A stretch of DNA of 24,185 nt. Origin: JBOGXB01 sp050694215. Its GTDB lineage: Bacteria; Actinomycetota; CADDZG01; WHSQ01. This document shows positions 6,341 to 13,965 of this stretch, piece by piece. The notes below the pieces were generated by a model. It was not told the DNA's origin. It worked only from the letters and a program-made list of their open reading frames with translations, and did not search any database. Within the stretch, counting starts at the first letter, position 1; every line of letters begins with the position of its first letter. Both the position numbers and the translations under genes were made by a program. The stretch lies in the NCBI GenBank assembly GCA_050694215.1, contig JBOGXB010000027.1, positions 1 to 24,185 on the forward strand, written 5' to 3'.

Positions 6341-8119
6341 ATGGTCAGTGAGATGCCCGAAGCGCGGATCGGGCACGAAGATCCCACGGAACGCGCCGCC
6401 GAGCTCGAGCGGACGCTTGATTCGCTGCGGGAGGACTCCGAGGTCGCCCACGTCCTCCTGGGCCTGTCCGGGGCGCTTGGCGAGGTCAGATCGATCGAAG
6501 AGACGCTCGAGCTGGCCGTGAGGGTCGTGCCCGATCTCCTCGGGGCCGATCGCTGCTTGGCAGCCCGGATAGACCGACGGACGAGCCGGATGGAGGTGCA
6601 TGTCACGTCGGGGTACGAGGCCGCTCAGCTCGAGGCCGTGTTGAGATCGGCGGGCGATGAGACCGGCCTGCCCCTCCTGCAGGCCGCCCTCGAGGAGGGC
6701 ACACCCATCCTCATCCCGGATGCGTCCGCCGACCCTCGCTTTGATCCTGAATTCGTCGCCGAGCGCGGGATCGGCGCGTTCGTGGGGATCCCGCTCGTGA
6801 GGTGGGGCGAGGAGTTCGGAGGGCTCGGACTCGTCTTCGACGTGGCGCGGCCCTTCAGCTCCAAGGACAAGGCTCTCGCGCGGGGGATCGCTCGTCAGGT
6901 CGGCGTCGCCCTCGTCAACGCCCGCCGCTTCAACCTGCTCGGCGAGCTCCGTACGTTCGGGCACGACGTCGCGGTGAAGTTACGTCTGGAATCCGTGATC
7001 GACGTCACCAAGAAGGCGGCCATCAACCTGCTGACCGGTGACGCCGCCGCGGTCTATTTCCTCGACCGGGGGCAAGAGACGCTCGTGGCGGCCGGGGGTG
7101 ATGGGACGACCGCCGTCGAGGAGCTGGCCCGCATCGACGTCGGCAGAGAGCCCTGGAGTGCGCTGCTGCAATCCCGAGTCGTCGTCGTCCCAGACCTCGA
7201 CCTGGAGCTCGGCCTCCGCCGGGTGGAGTCCAGCGCGGTCGCGGCTCCGATCCCGGGTGAGGATGGTCCCTTCGGCGCCATCATGGTGTTCTTCCGTCGC
7301 CACGTGACGATGGCTCCGGACGAGGCTGAGGCCCTGAGCGTGCTGGCAACCGAAGCCGCGATGGCGATCGACAACGCCAACCGCTTCGAGCGTCAACGCA
7401 GGGTCGCTCGCAGCCTCCAGGTCGGTCTCCTGCAGAGCGATCTTTCCGACATCCCGGGGTTCAGCGTGGGAGCTGTCTACGAGCCGGCCTCCGGCGAGAC
7501 GGAGATCGGCGGAGACTTCTACGACGTGTTCGACCTCGAGGACGGACGCTTCGCGGTGACGGTTGGCGATGTGTCGGGCAAGGGGGCCGAGGCGGCCGCA
7601 CGCACCGCCACGGCTAAGTTCATGCTGCGCGCTTTCTCATCACGAAATCCGACCCCCTCATCGGCCCTGTTTCACCTCAACAACGCGCTCGCCCGCGACA
7701 TGGAAGCGGAACGCTTCGCCACCCTGGTCTACGGAGTCATCGAGAACGACCGCACGCATCTCACCGTCGGTCTTGCCGGACACCCATCCCCGATCGTCTA
7801 CAGAAAATCCTCTGGCACCGTCGAGAGGCTCGAGCTGCAGGGCGCCATCCTGGGTGTTATCGGAGAGGAGCAGTATCAGCAGGAGACATTGACGTTTTCC
7901 CCAGGCGACTGCTTCGTCGCGTTCACCGACGGGCTGCTCGAGGCCCGGTCGGGAGGCGAGTTCTTCGGCCGCAAGCGCCTGGAGGACGCGGTGGTCGCGC
8001 ATTCAGCCGCCCTCTCCGGCAACGACCTGGCGCAGCAGCTGCTCGACGACGTGCGCAGCTTCGGTGAGATCCGTGACGACGCGATCGTGTTCGTCCTTTG
8101 CAGCGAGGGAGAACAGTGA
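6341..8119 (+). CDS. GAF-GAF-SpoIIE/PP2C-type serine phosphatase
   Basis: The protein (592 residues from the ATG at 6341; 595 if a GTG at 6332 is used, and residue numbers here follow that longer form) has two GAF-like sensor domains, about 45-195 and 215-355. A SpoIIE/RsbU-type PPM phosphatase domain follows at about 362-592. The metal-binding aspartates are visible in GGDFYDVF (393-400), GDVSGKGAEA (412-421), TDGLLEA (532-538) and RDDAIVFVL (581-589). Such enzymes dephosphorylate anti-anti-sigma factors in partner-switching control of sigma factors; no STAS or RsbW-type gene is nearby, so the target is elsewhere or unusual. No transmembrane segment or signal peptide is seen, so it is cytosolic. 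It starts a four-gene run with 1-4 bp overlaps. The ATG at 6341 is preferred because it sits 7 nt from a TANNNT box that the GTG overlaps. Confidence 0.9.
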   Translation: MVSEMPEARIGHEDPTERAAELERTLDSLREDSEVAHVLLGLSGALGEVRSIEETLELAVRVVPDLLGADRCLAARIDRRTSRMEVHVTSGYEAAQLEAVLRSAGDETGLPLLQAALEEGTPILIPDASADPRFDPEFVAERGIGAFVGIPLVRWGEEFGGLGLVFDVARPFSSKDKALARGIARQVGVALVNARRFNLLGELRTFGHDVAVKLRLESVIDVTKKAAINLLTGDAAAVYFLDRGQETLVAAGGDGTTAVEELARIDVGREPWSALLQSRVVVVPDLDLELGLRRVESSAVAAPIPGEDGPFGAIMVFFRRHVTMAPDEAEALSVLATEAAMAIDNANRFERQRRVARSLQVGLLQSDLSDIPGFSVGAVYEPASGETEIGGDFYDVFDLEDGRFAVTVGDVSGKGAEAAARTATAKFMLRAFSSRNPTPSSALFHLNNALARDMEAERFATLVYGVIENDRTHLTVGLAGHPSPIVYRKSSGTVERLELQGAILGVIGEEQYQQETLTFSPGDCFVAFTDGLLEARSGGEFFGRKRLEDAVVAHSAALSGNDLAQQLLDDVRSFGEIRDDAIVFVLCSEGEQ

Positions 8120-8334
8120 GCTATCGCTGCGACGCCTGCGGCAACAAGACTCGATTCGACATATTCGAGACCAAGCGGGTGCGGGGCTTCCATCACTTCA
8201 CGCTCGGGGGCGAGGACATGGTGGAAGAGGAGGAGGTACTCGACCGCGCAGTGGAGAGAGTCGTATGCCGCTGGTGCGGTTCGAGCGACGCCATCGTCGA
8301 GGAGTCGATGACGATGGGCGAGGGGAGAGCTTGA
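8116..8334 (+). CDS. Small zinc-ribbon protein, function unknown
   Basis: This 72-residue protein has two CxxC knuckles, CDAC at 5-8 and CRWC at 51-54, spaced as in a zinc ribbon. Between them lie a basic stretch with two histidines (KRVRGFHH) and an acidic EEEE segment. The GTG start at 8116 overlaps the phosphatase stop (GTGA) and follows a purine-rich AGGGAGA ribosome-binding site. An upstream in-frame TTG at 8098 would lie inside the phosphatase gene and has no better signal. The stop overlaps the TTG of the CoA-transferase gene. I cannot assign a function; a nucleic-acid- or protein-binding adaptor is possible. Strict coupling on both sides argues that it is expressed with its neighbours. 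Confidence 0.75.
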   Translation: MSYRCDACGNKTRFDIFETKRVRGFHHFTLGGEDMVEEEEVLDRAVERVVCRWCGSSDAIVEESMTMGEGRA

Positions 8335-9512
8335 GCTCGGGTCCACTCGAAGGGATCCGAATCCTCGACCTCACCAGGCTCCTTCCGGGAGGCTACGCGA
8401 CTCTGCTCCTTGCCGATCTCGGAGCCGATGTGGTGAAGGTGGAGGAGCCGGGCAAAGGCGACTACGTCCGCTGGACGCCTCCCATCGTCGGGGACTTCTC
8501 CGCGGCCCACATCGCGCTGAACCGCAACAAGCGGTCCCTGACTCTGAACCTCAAGACGGACCCGGGCCGCGCCGCGTTCCTGCGACTGGTCGAGTCGTTC
8601 GACGTCGTGATCGAGTCCTTCAGACCCGGTGTGATGGACCGTCTCGGGCTGGGGTGGGAGGCCTTGAGGGAGCGCAGCGAGCGGCTCGTCTACTGCGCGA
8701 TCTCCGGCTACGGTCAGGACGGGCCCTACTCACTAATGGCCGGTCACGATGACAACTACATCGGCTATGCGGGCGTGCTGTCGATCATCGGAGAGGAAGG
8801 GCGGCGTCCCGTGTTGCCGGGCGTGCAGGTGGGCGACCTGGCAGGCGGCGGGATGGCCGCGGTGGCCGCGATCCTGGCGGCCCTCCTGCGCCGCGCGAAC
8901 ACCGGGGCCGGGGACTTCTGCGACATCTCGATGATGGACGGGGCGGTGTCCTGGCTGTCGATACACGCCGCCGATTTCGTCGCGACGAAACAGGAGCCGC
9001 AGCGTGAGCTGATGCACCTCTCCGGGCTGTATCCCTGCTACCGCGTCTACCCCGCGGCCGACGGCTGGATCACGGTGGGAGCCCTCGAGCCGCAGTTCTG
9101 GGCCGCGCTGTGCGAGTCGATCGAAAGGCCCGACCTCGCCGGCGACGCCTTCGCGACGGGACCGCGCCGGTCGGAGGTCATCTCCGAGCTGGAAGAGCTT
9201 TTCTCCACGAGGACACGGGCCGCCTGGATGGACCACTTCGCCGATCGCGACGTTTGCGTCGGGCCGGTGAAAAGCTTCGGGGAGGCGTTCGCAGATCCCC
9301 AGGTGAGGGCGCGCGGCATGGTGTTCGAGAGCGAGGTCGAGAGCGTAGGGGGATGGACCCACATCGGGAACCCGCTCAAGGTGGGTGAGACGAGGAAGGC
9401 GGGGCTCCGCCTCCAACCCCCGCGGCTCGGCGAGCACACGGAGGACGTGCTCATCGGTGCTGGTTTCTCCGTCACAGAGATCGAGGACCTGCGCGCCGCC
9501 GGCTCGATCTGA
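8331..9512 (+). CDS. CaiB/BaiF-family CoA-transferase, alpha-methylacyl-CoA racemase-like
   Basis: The 393-residue protein is a class III CoA-transferase fold member, starting with the family's GPLEGIRILDLTRLLPG and GADVVKVEEPGKGD (31-44). It resembles alpha-methylacyl-CoA racemase (AMACR) most closely. GHDDNYIGYAGVL contains the His (H139), and VGDLAGGGM contains the Asp (D169), that correspond to the racemase acid/base pair, and both the ALLRRANTGAG and MMDGAVSWLS blocks are present. It would epimerise 2-methyl-branched acyl-CoAs for beta-oxidation, or move CoA between acids. The start is TTG at 8331, overlapping the upstream stop by 4 nt (TTGA) with a GGGGAGAG sequence just before it; no ATG or GTG in frame is closer to the conserved N terminus. 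The gene ends in TGATG, so the NYN gene starts on the last base of its stop. Confidence 0.88.
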   Translation: MSSGPLEGIRILDLTRLLPGGYATLLLADLGADVVKVEEPGKGDYVRWTPPIVGDFSAAHIALNRNKRSLTLNLKTDPGRAAFLRLVESFDVVIESFRPGVMDRLGLGWEALRERSERLVYCAISGYGQDGPYSLMAGHDDNYIGYAGVLSIIGEEGRRPVLPGVQVGDLAGGGMAAVAAILAALLRRANTGAGDFCDISMMDGAVSWLSIHAADFVATKQEPQRELMHLSGLYPCYRVYPAADGWITVGALEPQFWAALCESIERPDLAGDAFATGPRRSEVISELEELFSTRTRAAWMDHFADRDVCVGPVKSFGEAFADPQVRARGMVFESEVESVGGWTHIGNPLKVGETRKAGLRLQPPRLGEHTEDVLIGAGFSVTEIEDLRAAGSI

Positions 9513-10699
9513 TGATCGAGCTAGCCGATGACGTCGAGCTCGCCCTCGTTCGGGGAGTCGGTGCTTACCTGCGCTCCACTCCGGCGACGGAGCTGCCCGC
9601 GCGGCTGCGACGGTTCCGCAGCTTTCGGCCCCAGGCTCTGGGACGGCACCGAGCCGACCTGATCGGAGTCCTCGACGACGACACCATGCGAGCGCTTATA
9701 GGCGAATGGATCGATGACGGCCACACGTCCTTGAAAAAAGGGGAGGCGGAGCTACTCCGGTTAGCGGTCCAGAGGCCCGAGGGCTGGGAGGAAACGCTCG
9801 CACGGCGGTCCCGACCGAGGAGAAGAACCACGACCCCGGACGCCGCGGCGACCACTCACAGGAAGCTTGAGCAGGAGCGCGAGAGGCTCCGGCGCGCGAA
9901 GAAGGCCGAACAGGAGTTCCGAGCCGAGCTGAAAGCCGAACGTGCCGTCTCCGCTCGCCTCCGCTCCGAGATAGACAACGTGAGAAACGAAGGCCGGCAG
10001 GCGGTCAAGCGCGCCGACTCGGCGGAGAGGGCGCGGGGCAGGGCCGAGGCAGCGCTGGATCGGGAGAGGCGCAGAGCGGCGCGGGCGGTCGAGAAGGGGA
10101 GGGCGGAGCTCGAGAGGGCGAGAGCCGAGCTCAAGACGGCCAGGAAAGAGATCGCCGAGCTGAGGCGGAGGGTCGCGTCGCTCGAGCGGAGCACGACCGA
10201 GGCTCCGGGAAAGACCAAACCCTCCTCCAGGCCGCGCAGGTCCGGGCCCAGACGCGCCCTACCGGTGCCGAAGGGCCGGCTCGAGGACGACCCCGGGACG
10301 CTCGAGGAATGGCTCGACGAGCCGTCGGTCCTGCTTCTCGTGGACGGATACAACGTGACCAAGTCGGTCGGCGGCTTCGGGGACCTCGATCTCGAGCGGC
10401 AGCGGGAGCTGCTGGTGGACGGCGTCGCCCGCCTTGCTCGCCGCAAGAAGGTTCACGCCACGGTCGTCTTCGACGGGTCCGACGTGGCTCCGGGAACGAA
10501 GCGCAGGTCGAAGGGAGGGGTCCGCGTCGAGTACTCGAGGCCCGACGAGATCGCCGACGACCATCTCATCGCGCTCCTCGAGGGGCTCCCTCCTGATCCC
10601 GTAGTGCTCGTGACCTCCGACCGAGAGCTCCAGGGGCGGGCCGCCCGGCTCCAGGCGACCATTGCAAGCTCGCCGCAGCTCCTGGCCCTCATCCGCTGA
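9512..10699 (+). CDS. Coiled-coil protein with C-terminal NYN (YacP-like) RNase domain
   Basis: The 395-residue protein has three parts. Residues 1-100 are a helical N-terminal domain, 115-228 a long, highly charged Arg/Glu/Ala-rich coiled coil, and 272-395 a PIN-like NYN domain of the YacP/Rae1 type. The acidic metal-site residues are clear: LLVDGYN (D278), VFDGSD (D321), EIADD (D349/D350) and VTSDRE (D370). YacP/Rae1 in Bacillus is a ribosome-associated mRNA endonuclease; a comparable RNase role is inferred from the family only. A basic Pro/Arg-rich linker (about 231-254) could bind RNA. The ATG shares a base with the preceding TGA, so translation is coupled. It is the last gene of the operon; the next start lies 78 bp away behind its own ribosome-binding site. 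Confidence 0.85.
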   Translation: MIELADDVELALVRGVGAYLRSTPATELPARLRRFRSFRPQALGRHRADLIGVLDDDTMRALIGEWIDDGHTSLKKGEAELLRLAVQRPEGWEETLARRSRPRRRTTTPDAAATTHRKLEQERERLRRAKKAEQEFRAELKAERAVSARLRSEIDNVRNEGRQAVKRADSAERARGRAEAALDRERRRAARAVEKGRAELERARAELKTARKEIAELRRRVASLERSTTEAPGKTKPSSRPRRSGPRRALPVPKGRLEDDPGTLEEWLDEPSVLLLVDGYNVTKSVGGFGDLDLERQRELLVDGVARLARRKKVHATVVFDGSDVAPGTKRRSKGGVRVEYSRPDEIADDHLIALLEGLPPDPVVLVTSDRELQGRAARLQATIASSPQLLALIR

Positions 10700-10765
10700 C
10701 GGGCCTTTTCGGGGCAGGCAACGCTCTGGGCGCGGCGAATCCTCACCCCAGAACGGAGAATCCCG

Positions 10766-10771
10766 AGGAGG
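10766..10771 (+). promoter_or_regulatory. Strong ribosome-binding site for the propeller gene
   Basis: AGGAGG lies 6 nt before the ATG at 10778. This full Shine-Dalgarno contrasts with the SD-less starts elsewhere in the window. Confidence 0.7.
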
Positions 10772-10777
10772 TCCGTC

Positions 10778-12214
10778 ATGCGCGTCGCTCGAAGCCTGCT
10801 GATCCTGTCTGCCGTGGCCGCCGTCGTCGTCGTCGTGGCTCTTCCCATGGGGGCCGAATCGCGCATCACGGCGGACCGTGCGCGCGGCTCCTGCCCCCGT
10901 CCTTCCTCAGCCCTGAGCTTCGACAAGCCGAAGTACATCGACACGACGCGAGCCGGAGGCGAGCCGTCCGTCGCGATGCACCCCGACGGCACGATGCTCT
11001 ACGGGGCACACGCCGGAACGACGCACTTCTACACGTTCTCGGCTGCGGACGAGAGCACCTCCGCCTTCTTCGAGAACTACACCGGGCAGGCCTACTACTA
11101 CTTCTCGAAGGACCACGGCAAGACGTGGACGTTCGTCCCGCGCACGCTGCCGCCCGACGGGCTACCGGGATCGGGCTTCTCGGACCCCGACTTCGCGATT
11201 GACACGGCCGGCAACGTGTTCATCTCCGAGATCAACCTGCTGAACGTCGCCCTGTCGAAGTCCGCCGATTCGGGCCGGAGCTACGCGCTCCAGAACTTCT
11301 TCGCCTTCACGATCACCGACCGGCAGTGGAGCGCGGCCGACGAGAAGGACGTCCTCTACATGGTGGGCAACACCTTCGGCGGCGGCACCTATCCGTCCGA
11401 TCCGGCCGGGAACACCGGACACATCCTGATCAAGTCGAAGGACGGAGGTCAGACGTTCACCGAAGCCATCGAAGACCCCGACGGCCTCGGCGACATCCAC
11501 GTGGATCAGCGCGACGGGACCCTCTACGAGGCCCATCTGACCGACGGCGACTTCCAGATGTGGGCCTACCGGGGGGCGCGCCGCGACAACTTCAAGCCGG
11601 ACCAGTCGACCATCGCGAAGGGCGTGTCCATGCAATCCCACTGGCCGGCCTTCGACATCGATTCCAGAGGCAACCTCTACATCGCCTGGGACGAGAACGG
11701 TGAGGGCGGGCGGCCTGCCGGCGTCTACTACAGCTACTCGACCGACGAGGGACGCACGTGGGCGAATCCGGTGAGGGTCGACGAGAACGACCACACGGAT
11801 CTGTGGCCGTGGCTCGCGGTCGGAAGTCGCGGCAAAGTGGGAATTGCGTGGCTGGAGGCCTCGGAGAAGCTGCCCGACCACGACGCGGAGACCCCCGGCG
11901 ACCACGGATGGCGGATCCAGGTGGCGCAGTCCGGCAACGGCCTTGGGTGTCGGGGCGCGGCCGTACCCGGGTTCCGGACCACGCTGGCCACGAAGGAGCC
12001 GGTGCACACCGGCACCATCTGCAACACCGGCACCGTGTGCCAGGCGCAGGGCATCGATCGCCGCATGGGTGACTACTTCACGATCGAGGTCGACGATCAG
12101 GGGCGCCTGTGGGCCGGTTACTCGGACACCCGCCAGGGCGGCGCCGTGGCGCTGCCCGCATTCTTCCGGCAGTCGGGCGGCCCCGGCTTCGGACGCAATA
12201 CCTCGGCGCCGTAG
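10778..12214 (+). CDS. Secreted sialidase-like (Asp-box) beta-propeller protein
   Basis: The 478-residue product starts with an N-terminal signal peptide or anchor: Arg-rich n-region, then a hydrophobic core at 7-24. Four Asp boxes of the S-x-D-x-G-x-(T/S)-(W/F/Y) type follow: SKDHGKTW (110-117), SADSGRSY (162-169), SKDGGQTF (220-227) and STDEGRTW (321-328). Between and after them are D-x-x-G-(N/R) blade motifs (DTAGNVFIS, DSRGNLYIAW, DDQGRLWAGY). This is the six-bladed sialidase/BNR-repeat fold. I do not see the FRIP motif or a convincing arginine triad, so neuraminidase activity is not supported; binding or another hydrolase role is possible. Cysteines 39, 391, 415 and 421 could form disulfides outside the cell. 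No other sugar-processing or secretion gene is adjacent. Confidence 0.85.
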   Translation: MRVARSLLILSAVAAVVVVVALPMGAESRITADRARGSCPRPSSALSFDKPKYIDTTRAGGEPSVAMHPDGTMLYGAHAGTTHFYTFSAADESTSAFFENYTGQAYYYFSKDHGKTWTFVPRTLPPDGLPGSGFSDPDFAIDTAGNVFISEINLLNVALSKSADSGRSYALQNFFAFTITDRQWSAADEKDVLYMVGNTFGGGTYPSDPAGNTGHILIKSKDGGQTFTEAIEDPDGLGDIHVDQRDGTLYEAHLTDGDFQMWAYRGARRDNFKPDQSTIAKGVSMQSHWPAFDIDSRGNLYIAWDENGEGGRPAGVYYSYSTDEGRTWANPVRVDENDHTDLWPWLAVGSRGKVGIAWLEASEKLPDHDAETPGDHGWRIQVAQSGNGLGCRGAAVPGFRTTLATKEPVHTGTICNTGTVCQAQGIDRRMGDYFTIEVDDQGRLWAGYSDTRQGGAVALPAFFRQSGGPGFGRNTSAP

Positions 12215-12255
12215 GGGGGCCCCGCCCTTTTCTGCTAACTGAGGCACAAAGGCGG

Positions 12256-12286
12256 GCCTGTTTTCGGCATCAAAACTGTCACAGGC
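12256..12286. repeat. Imperfect hairpin in the intergenic region after the propeller gene
   Basis: GCCTGT at 12256-12261 pairs with ACAGGC at 12281-12286, and within it GTTTT pairs with AAAAC around a CGGCATC loop. The resulting stem is interrupted. It lies in the 115-bp gap between the propeller gene and the small CxxC gene and could be a weak terminator or a 5' leader structure. No U-tract follows. Confidence 0.3.
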
Positions 12287-12329
12287 TCTCCTTATCGTGC
12301 TCGAAAGCCCGCTACCAGGGAGGCCTGCG

Positions 12330-12548
12330 ATGAGGATCGAGTGCTCGAGCTGCGCCATGTACCAAACGGAACACTGCGATGACTGTCTCGTGACCGCCCT
12401 GCTGCACCCGCCCGATTCCCTCGTGGACATAGACGACGACCTCGATCCCTCGCTACGGGCGCTGTCCGGGGCCGGTCTGATCCCGGTGCTGAAGTTCCGG
12501 CCGCGGCCGAGCCCGTCGGAGGAGGAACGCGGAGCCGCCGAGGGGTAG
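12330..12548 (+). CDS. Small CxxC-x7-CxxC protein, conserved actinobacterial type
   Basis: The 72-residue protein has four cysteines as two CxxC pairs (C5, C8 and C16, C19), forming a tight N-terminal metal-binding knuckle: MRIECSSCAM then HCDDCLVTALL. An acidic segment (VDIDDDLD), a SGAGLIPVL patch and a charged, probably disordered tail follow. Short proteins beginning MRI-(D/E)-C-x-x-C with a second C-x-D-C-x-V-T motif recur in actinobacterial genomes as far as I remember, without known function. The ATG at 12330 has GGGAGG 6-7 nt upstream; an earlier in-frame start at 12297 has no signal and would add an unconserved leader. It stands alone on its transcript or is read with the M48 gene 63 bp further on. 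Confidence 0.7.
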   Translation: MRIECSSCAMYQTEHCDDCLVTALLHPPDSLVDIDDDLDPSLRALSGAGLIPVLKFRPRPSPSEEERGAAEG

Positions 12549-12611
12549 CGGCTCATCTGAAGGCCCCCACGGCGAGATCAGAGACCCCCCCGCCCATATC
12601 CTGCAGTCCGG

Positions 12612-13862
12612 ATGTCATTAGCCCGCGCTGTACTGATCGTCGGTGTCGTCAGCATCTCGAGTGCCGCTCTCGTGGCCTTCGTCTCACGCACGCCCGCCGA
12701 GGTGCGTGCGGCCAAGCCGGGACCGGAGGCAACGGACCCCTCGCTCGGCCCCCACTTCACCGACGCGCAGATCAATCGCCACGCGGCCTACAGAGGGCCC
12801 GCGTACCTCGGCTTCGCGCTGGGGACCGTCCTCGAGATCGTGTTTCTGGTCGTGCTGGCGCGCGGTCCCTTCAGAAGGATCGTCGACGCGACGGAGGGAC
12901 TCCCCGGTGGCTGGGTCGCACGGGCATTGCTCCTGGGGGCCGTCCTCGCGCTCTCGACGTGGCTCGTGCAGCTTCCGCTGTCCTTCGTGCGGGGTTATTC
13001 CATCGCTCGTGCATGGGGGTTGTCGACCCAGGACGCGGGCGGGTGGCTCACGGACAGTCTGAAGGCGGCGGGAGTGGGGGCGATCGTCGCGGCCGTCGGC
13101 GTGGTGGCTTTTTTCGCCGCGGTGAGGTGGTTCTCACGCTCGTGGTGGCTGATCGGCTGGGCCGCGTTCACGGCGCTGACCGCCTTGTTCGCGTTCGCCT
13201 GGCCCATATTGATCGCCCCGCTGTTCAACCGATTCACGCCTGTCGAGGACGAGTCGACCAGGTCTCGTGTGCTGGCCCTCGCGCGCGAGGCGGACGTTGA
13301 CATAGACGAAGTGCTCGTCGCCGACGCGAGCCGCCGCACCACGGCGGAGAACGCCTACGTGGCCGGCCTCGGCAGCACGAAACGGATGGTCTTGTACGAC
13401 ACCCTGCTCGAAGAGGCCGGCGAGGACGAGACCGCATACGTCGTGGCTCACGAGCTCGGTCACGAGGTCGGGGATCATGTCGTGAAAGGCGTCGTCGTGT
13501 CATCCGTCGGGCTGCTGGCCGGGTTCGGGTTGCTGTGGTTGCTCGCCTCCCATGAATCGGTCTGGGAGTGGGCGGGAGCTTCCGGCGTGGGTGACCTGAG
13601 GGCGCTGCCGGTGCTTCTGCTGTATCTAACGGTCGTCACCCTGATACTGCTCCCCGCGCAGAGCGCGGTCTCGCGCCATTTCGAAAGGCAGGCCGATTCC
13701 ACTGCGATCCGGCTGACCGAGGATCCCGACACCGGCGTCAGGGTCTTCCGCCGCCTTGCCTTCTCCAACATCGCCGACCTACGGCCACCGGCCGTGGCCG
13801 TCTGGGCCCTCTACAGCCACCCGCCCACCGACGACCGCATCCGCGCGGTTCTCGATTCCTAG
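12612..13862 (+). CDS. M48-family (Ste24-type) integral-membrane zinc metalloprotease
   Basis: The 416-residue protein has the CAAX-protease-1/Ste24 plan. About seven hydrophobic segments are visible (roughly 4-24, 62-84, 102-124, 152-172, 179-204, 296-314, 330-352). The zinc site is HELGH at 280-284, with the third ligand E358 in RHFERQAD. The family blocks IAPLFNRFTP (201-210) and NAYVAGLG (248-255) are also present. In yeast Ste24 trims prenylated proteins; bacterial relatives act in membrane protein quality control, which is the likelier role here. The first segment could be a signal anchor. The ATG at 12612 lacks a Shine-Dalgarno; TATCCT at 12597-12602 lies 9 nt upstream, so a nearly leaderless transcript is possible. 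The C-terminal YSHPPTDDRIRAV is the normal family ending, so the gene is intact. Confidence 0.93.
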   Translation: MSLARAVLIVGVVSISSAALVAFVSRTPAEVRAAKPGPEATDPSLGPHFTDAQINRHAAYRGPAYLGFALGTVLEIVFLVVLARGPFRRIVDATEGLPGGWVARALLLGAVLALSTWLVQLPLSFVRGYSIARAWGLSTQDAGGWLTDSLKAAGVGAIVAAVGVVAFFAAVRWFSRSWWLIGWAAFTALTALFAFAWPILIAPLFNRFTPVEDESTRSRVLALAREADVDIDEVLVADASRRTTAENAYVAGLGSTKRMVLYDTLLEEAGEDETAYVVAHELGHEVGDHVVKGVVVSSVGLLAGFGLLWLLASHESVWEWAGASGVGDLRALPVLLLYLTVVTLILLPAQSAVSRHFERQADSTAIRLTEDPDTGVRVFRRLAFSNIADLRPPAVAVWALYSHPPTDDRIRAVLDS

Positions 13863-13918
13863 TGGATCGCCATCCGACCCCACTAGCGGCTGTCTCTGGG
13901 CCGAGATGGCCCACTAGC
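13859..13918. repeat. CCACTAG repeat cluster upstream of fadD15-like gene
   Basis: CCACTAG occurs at 13880-13886 and 13911-13917, 31 bp apart (about three helical turns). A reverse copy (CTAGTGG) lies at 13859-13865 across the M48 stop codon. A TAGACT box (TANNNT) follows at 13921-13926. The spacing suggests a regulator-binding array, but -35 evidence is missing and the repeats are short. Confidence 0.35.
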
Positions 13919-13965
13919 ACTAGACTCGCTTGATCAGTCTCGAGACGACCAACGGGGGAGATGGC

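Noticed and set aside
6341..10699. Phage-defence or toxin-antitoxin island, suggested by the NYN RNase-like and zinc-ribbon genes
   Set aside because: There is no antitoxin, no integrase or transposase, no shift in base composition and no flanking repeats. The neighbours are housekeeping genes, so I do not call it a defence system.
10815..10840. GTC trinucleotide repeat
   Set aside because: It encodes the poly-Val core of the propeller signal peptide. It is short and explained by the coding function.
12205..12231. Rho-independent terminator after the propeller gene (GC-rich run followed by TTTT)
   Set aside because: The GGGGGGCCCC core can pair only with a very short loop and the longer alternative pairs only 4 bp. 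It is too weak to annotate as a terminator.
11162..12556. 464-codon open frame on the minus strand
   Set aside because: It is antisense to the propeller gene and the small CxxC gene. It has no domain and no ribosome-binding site.
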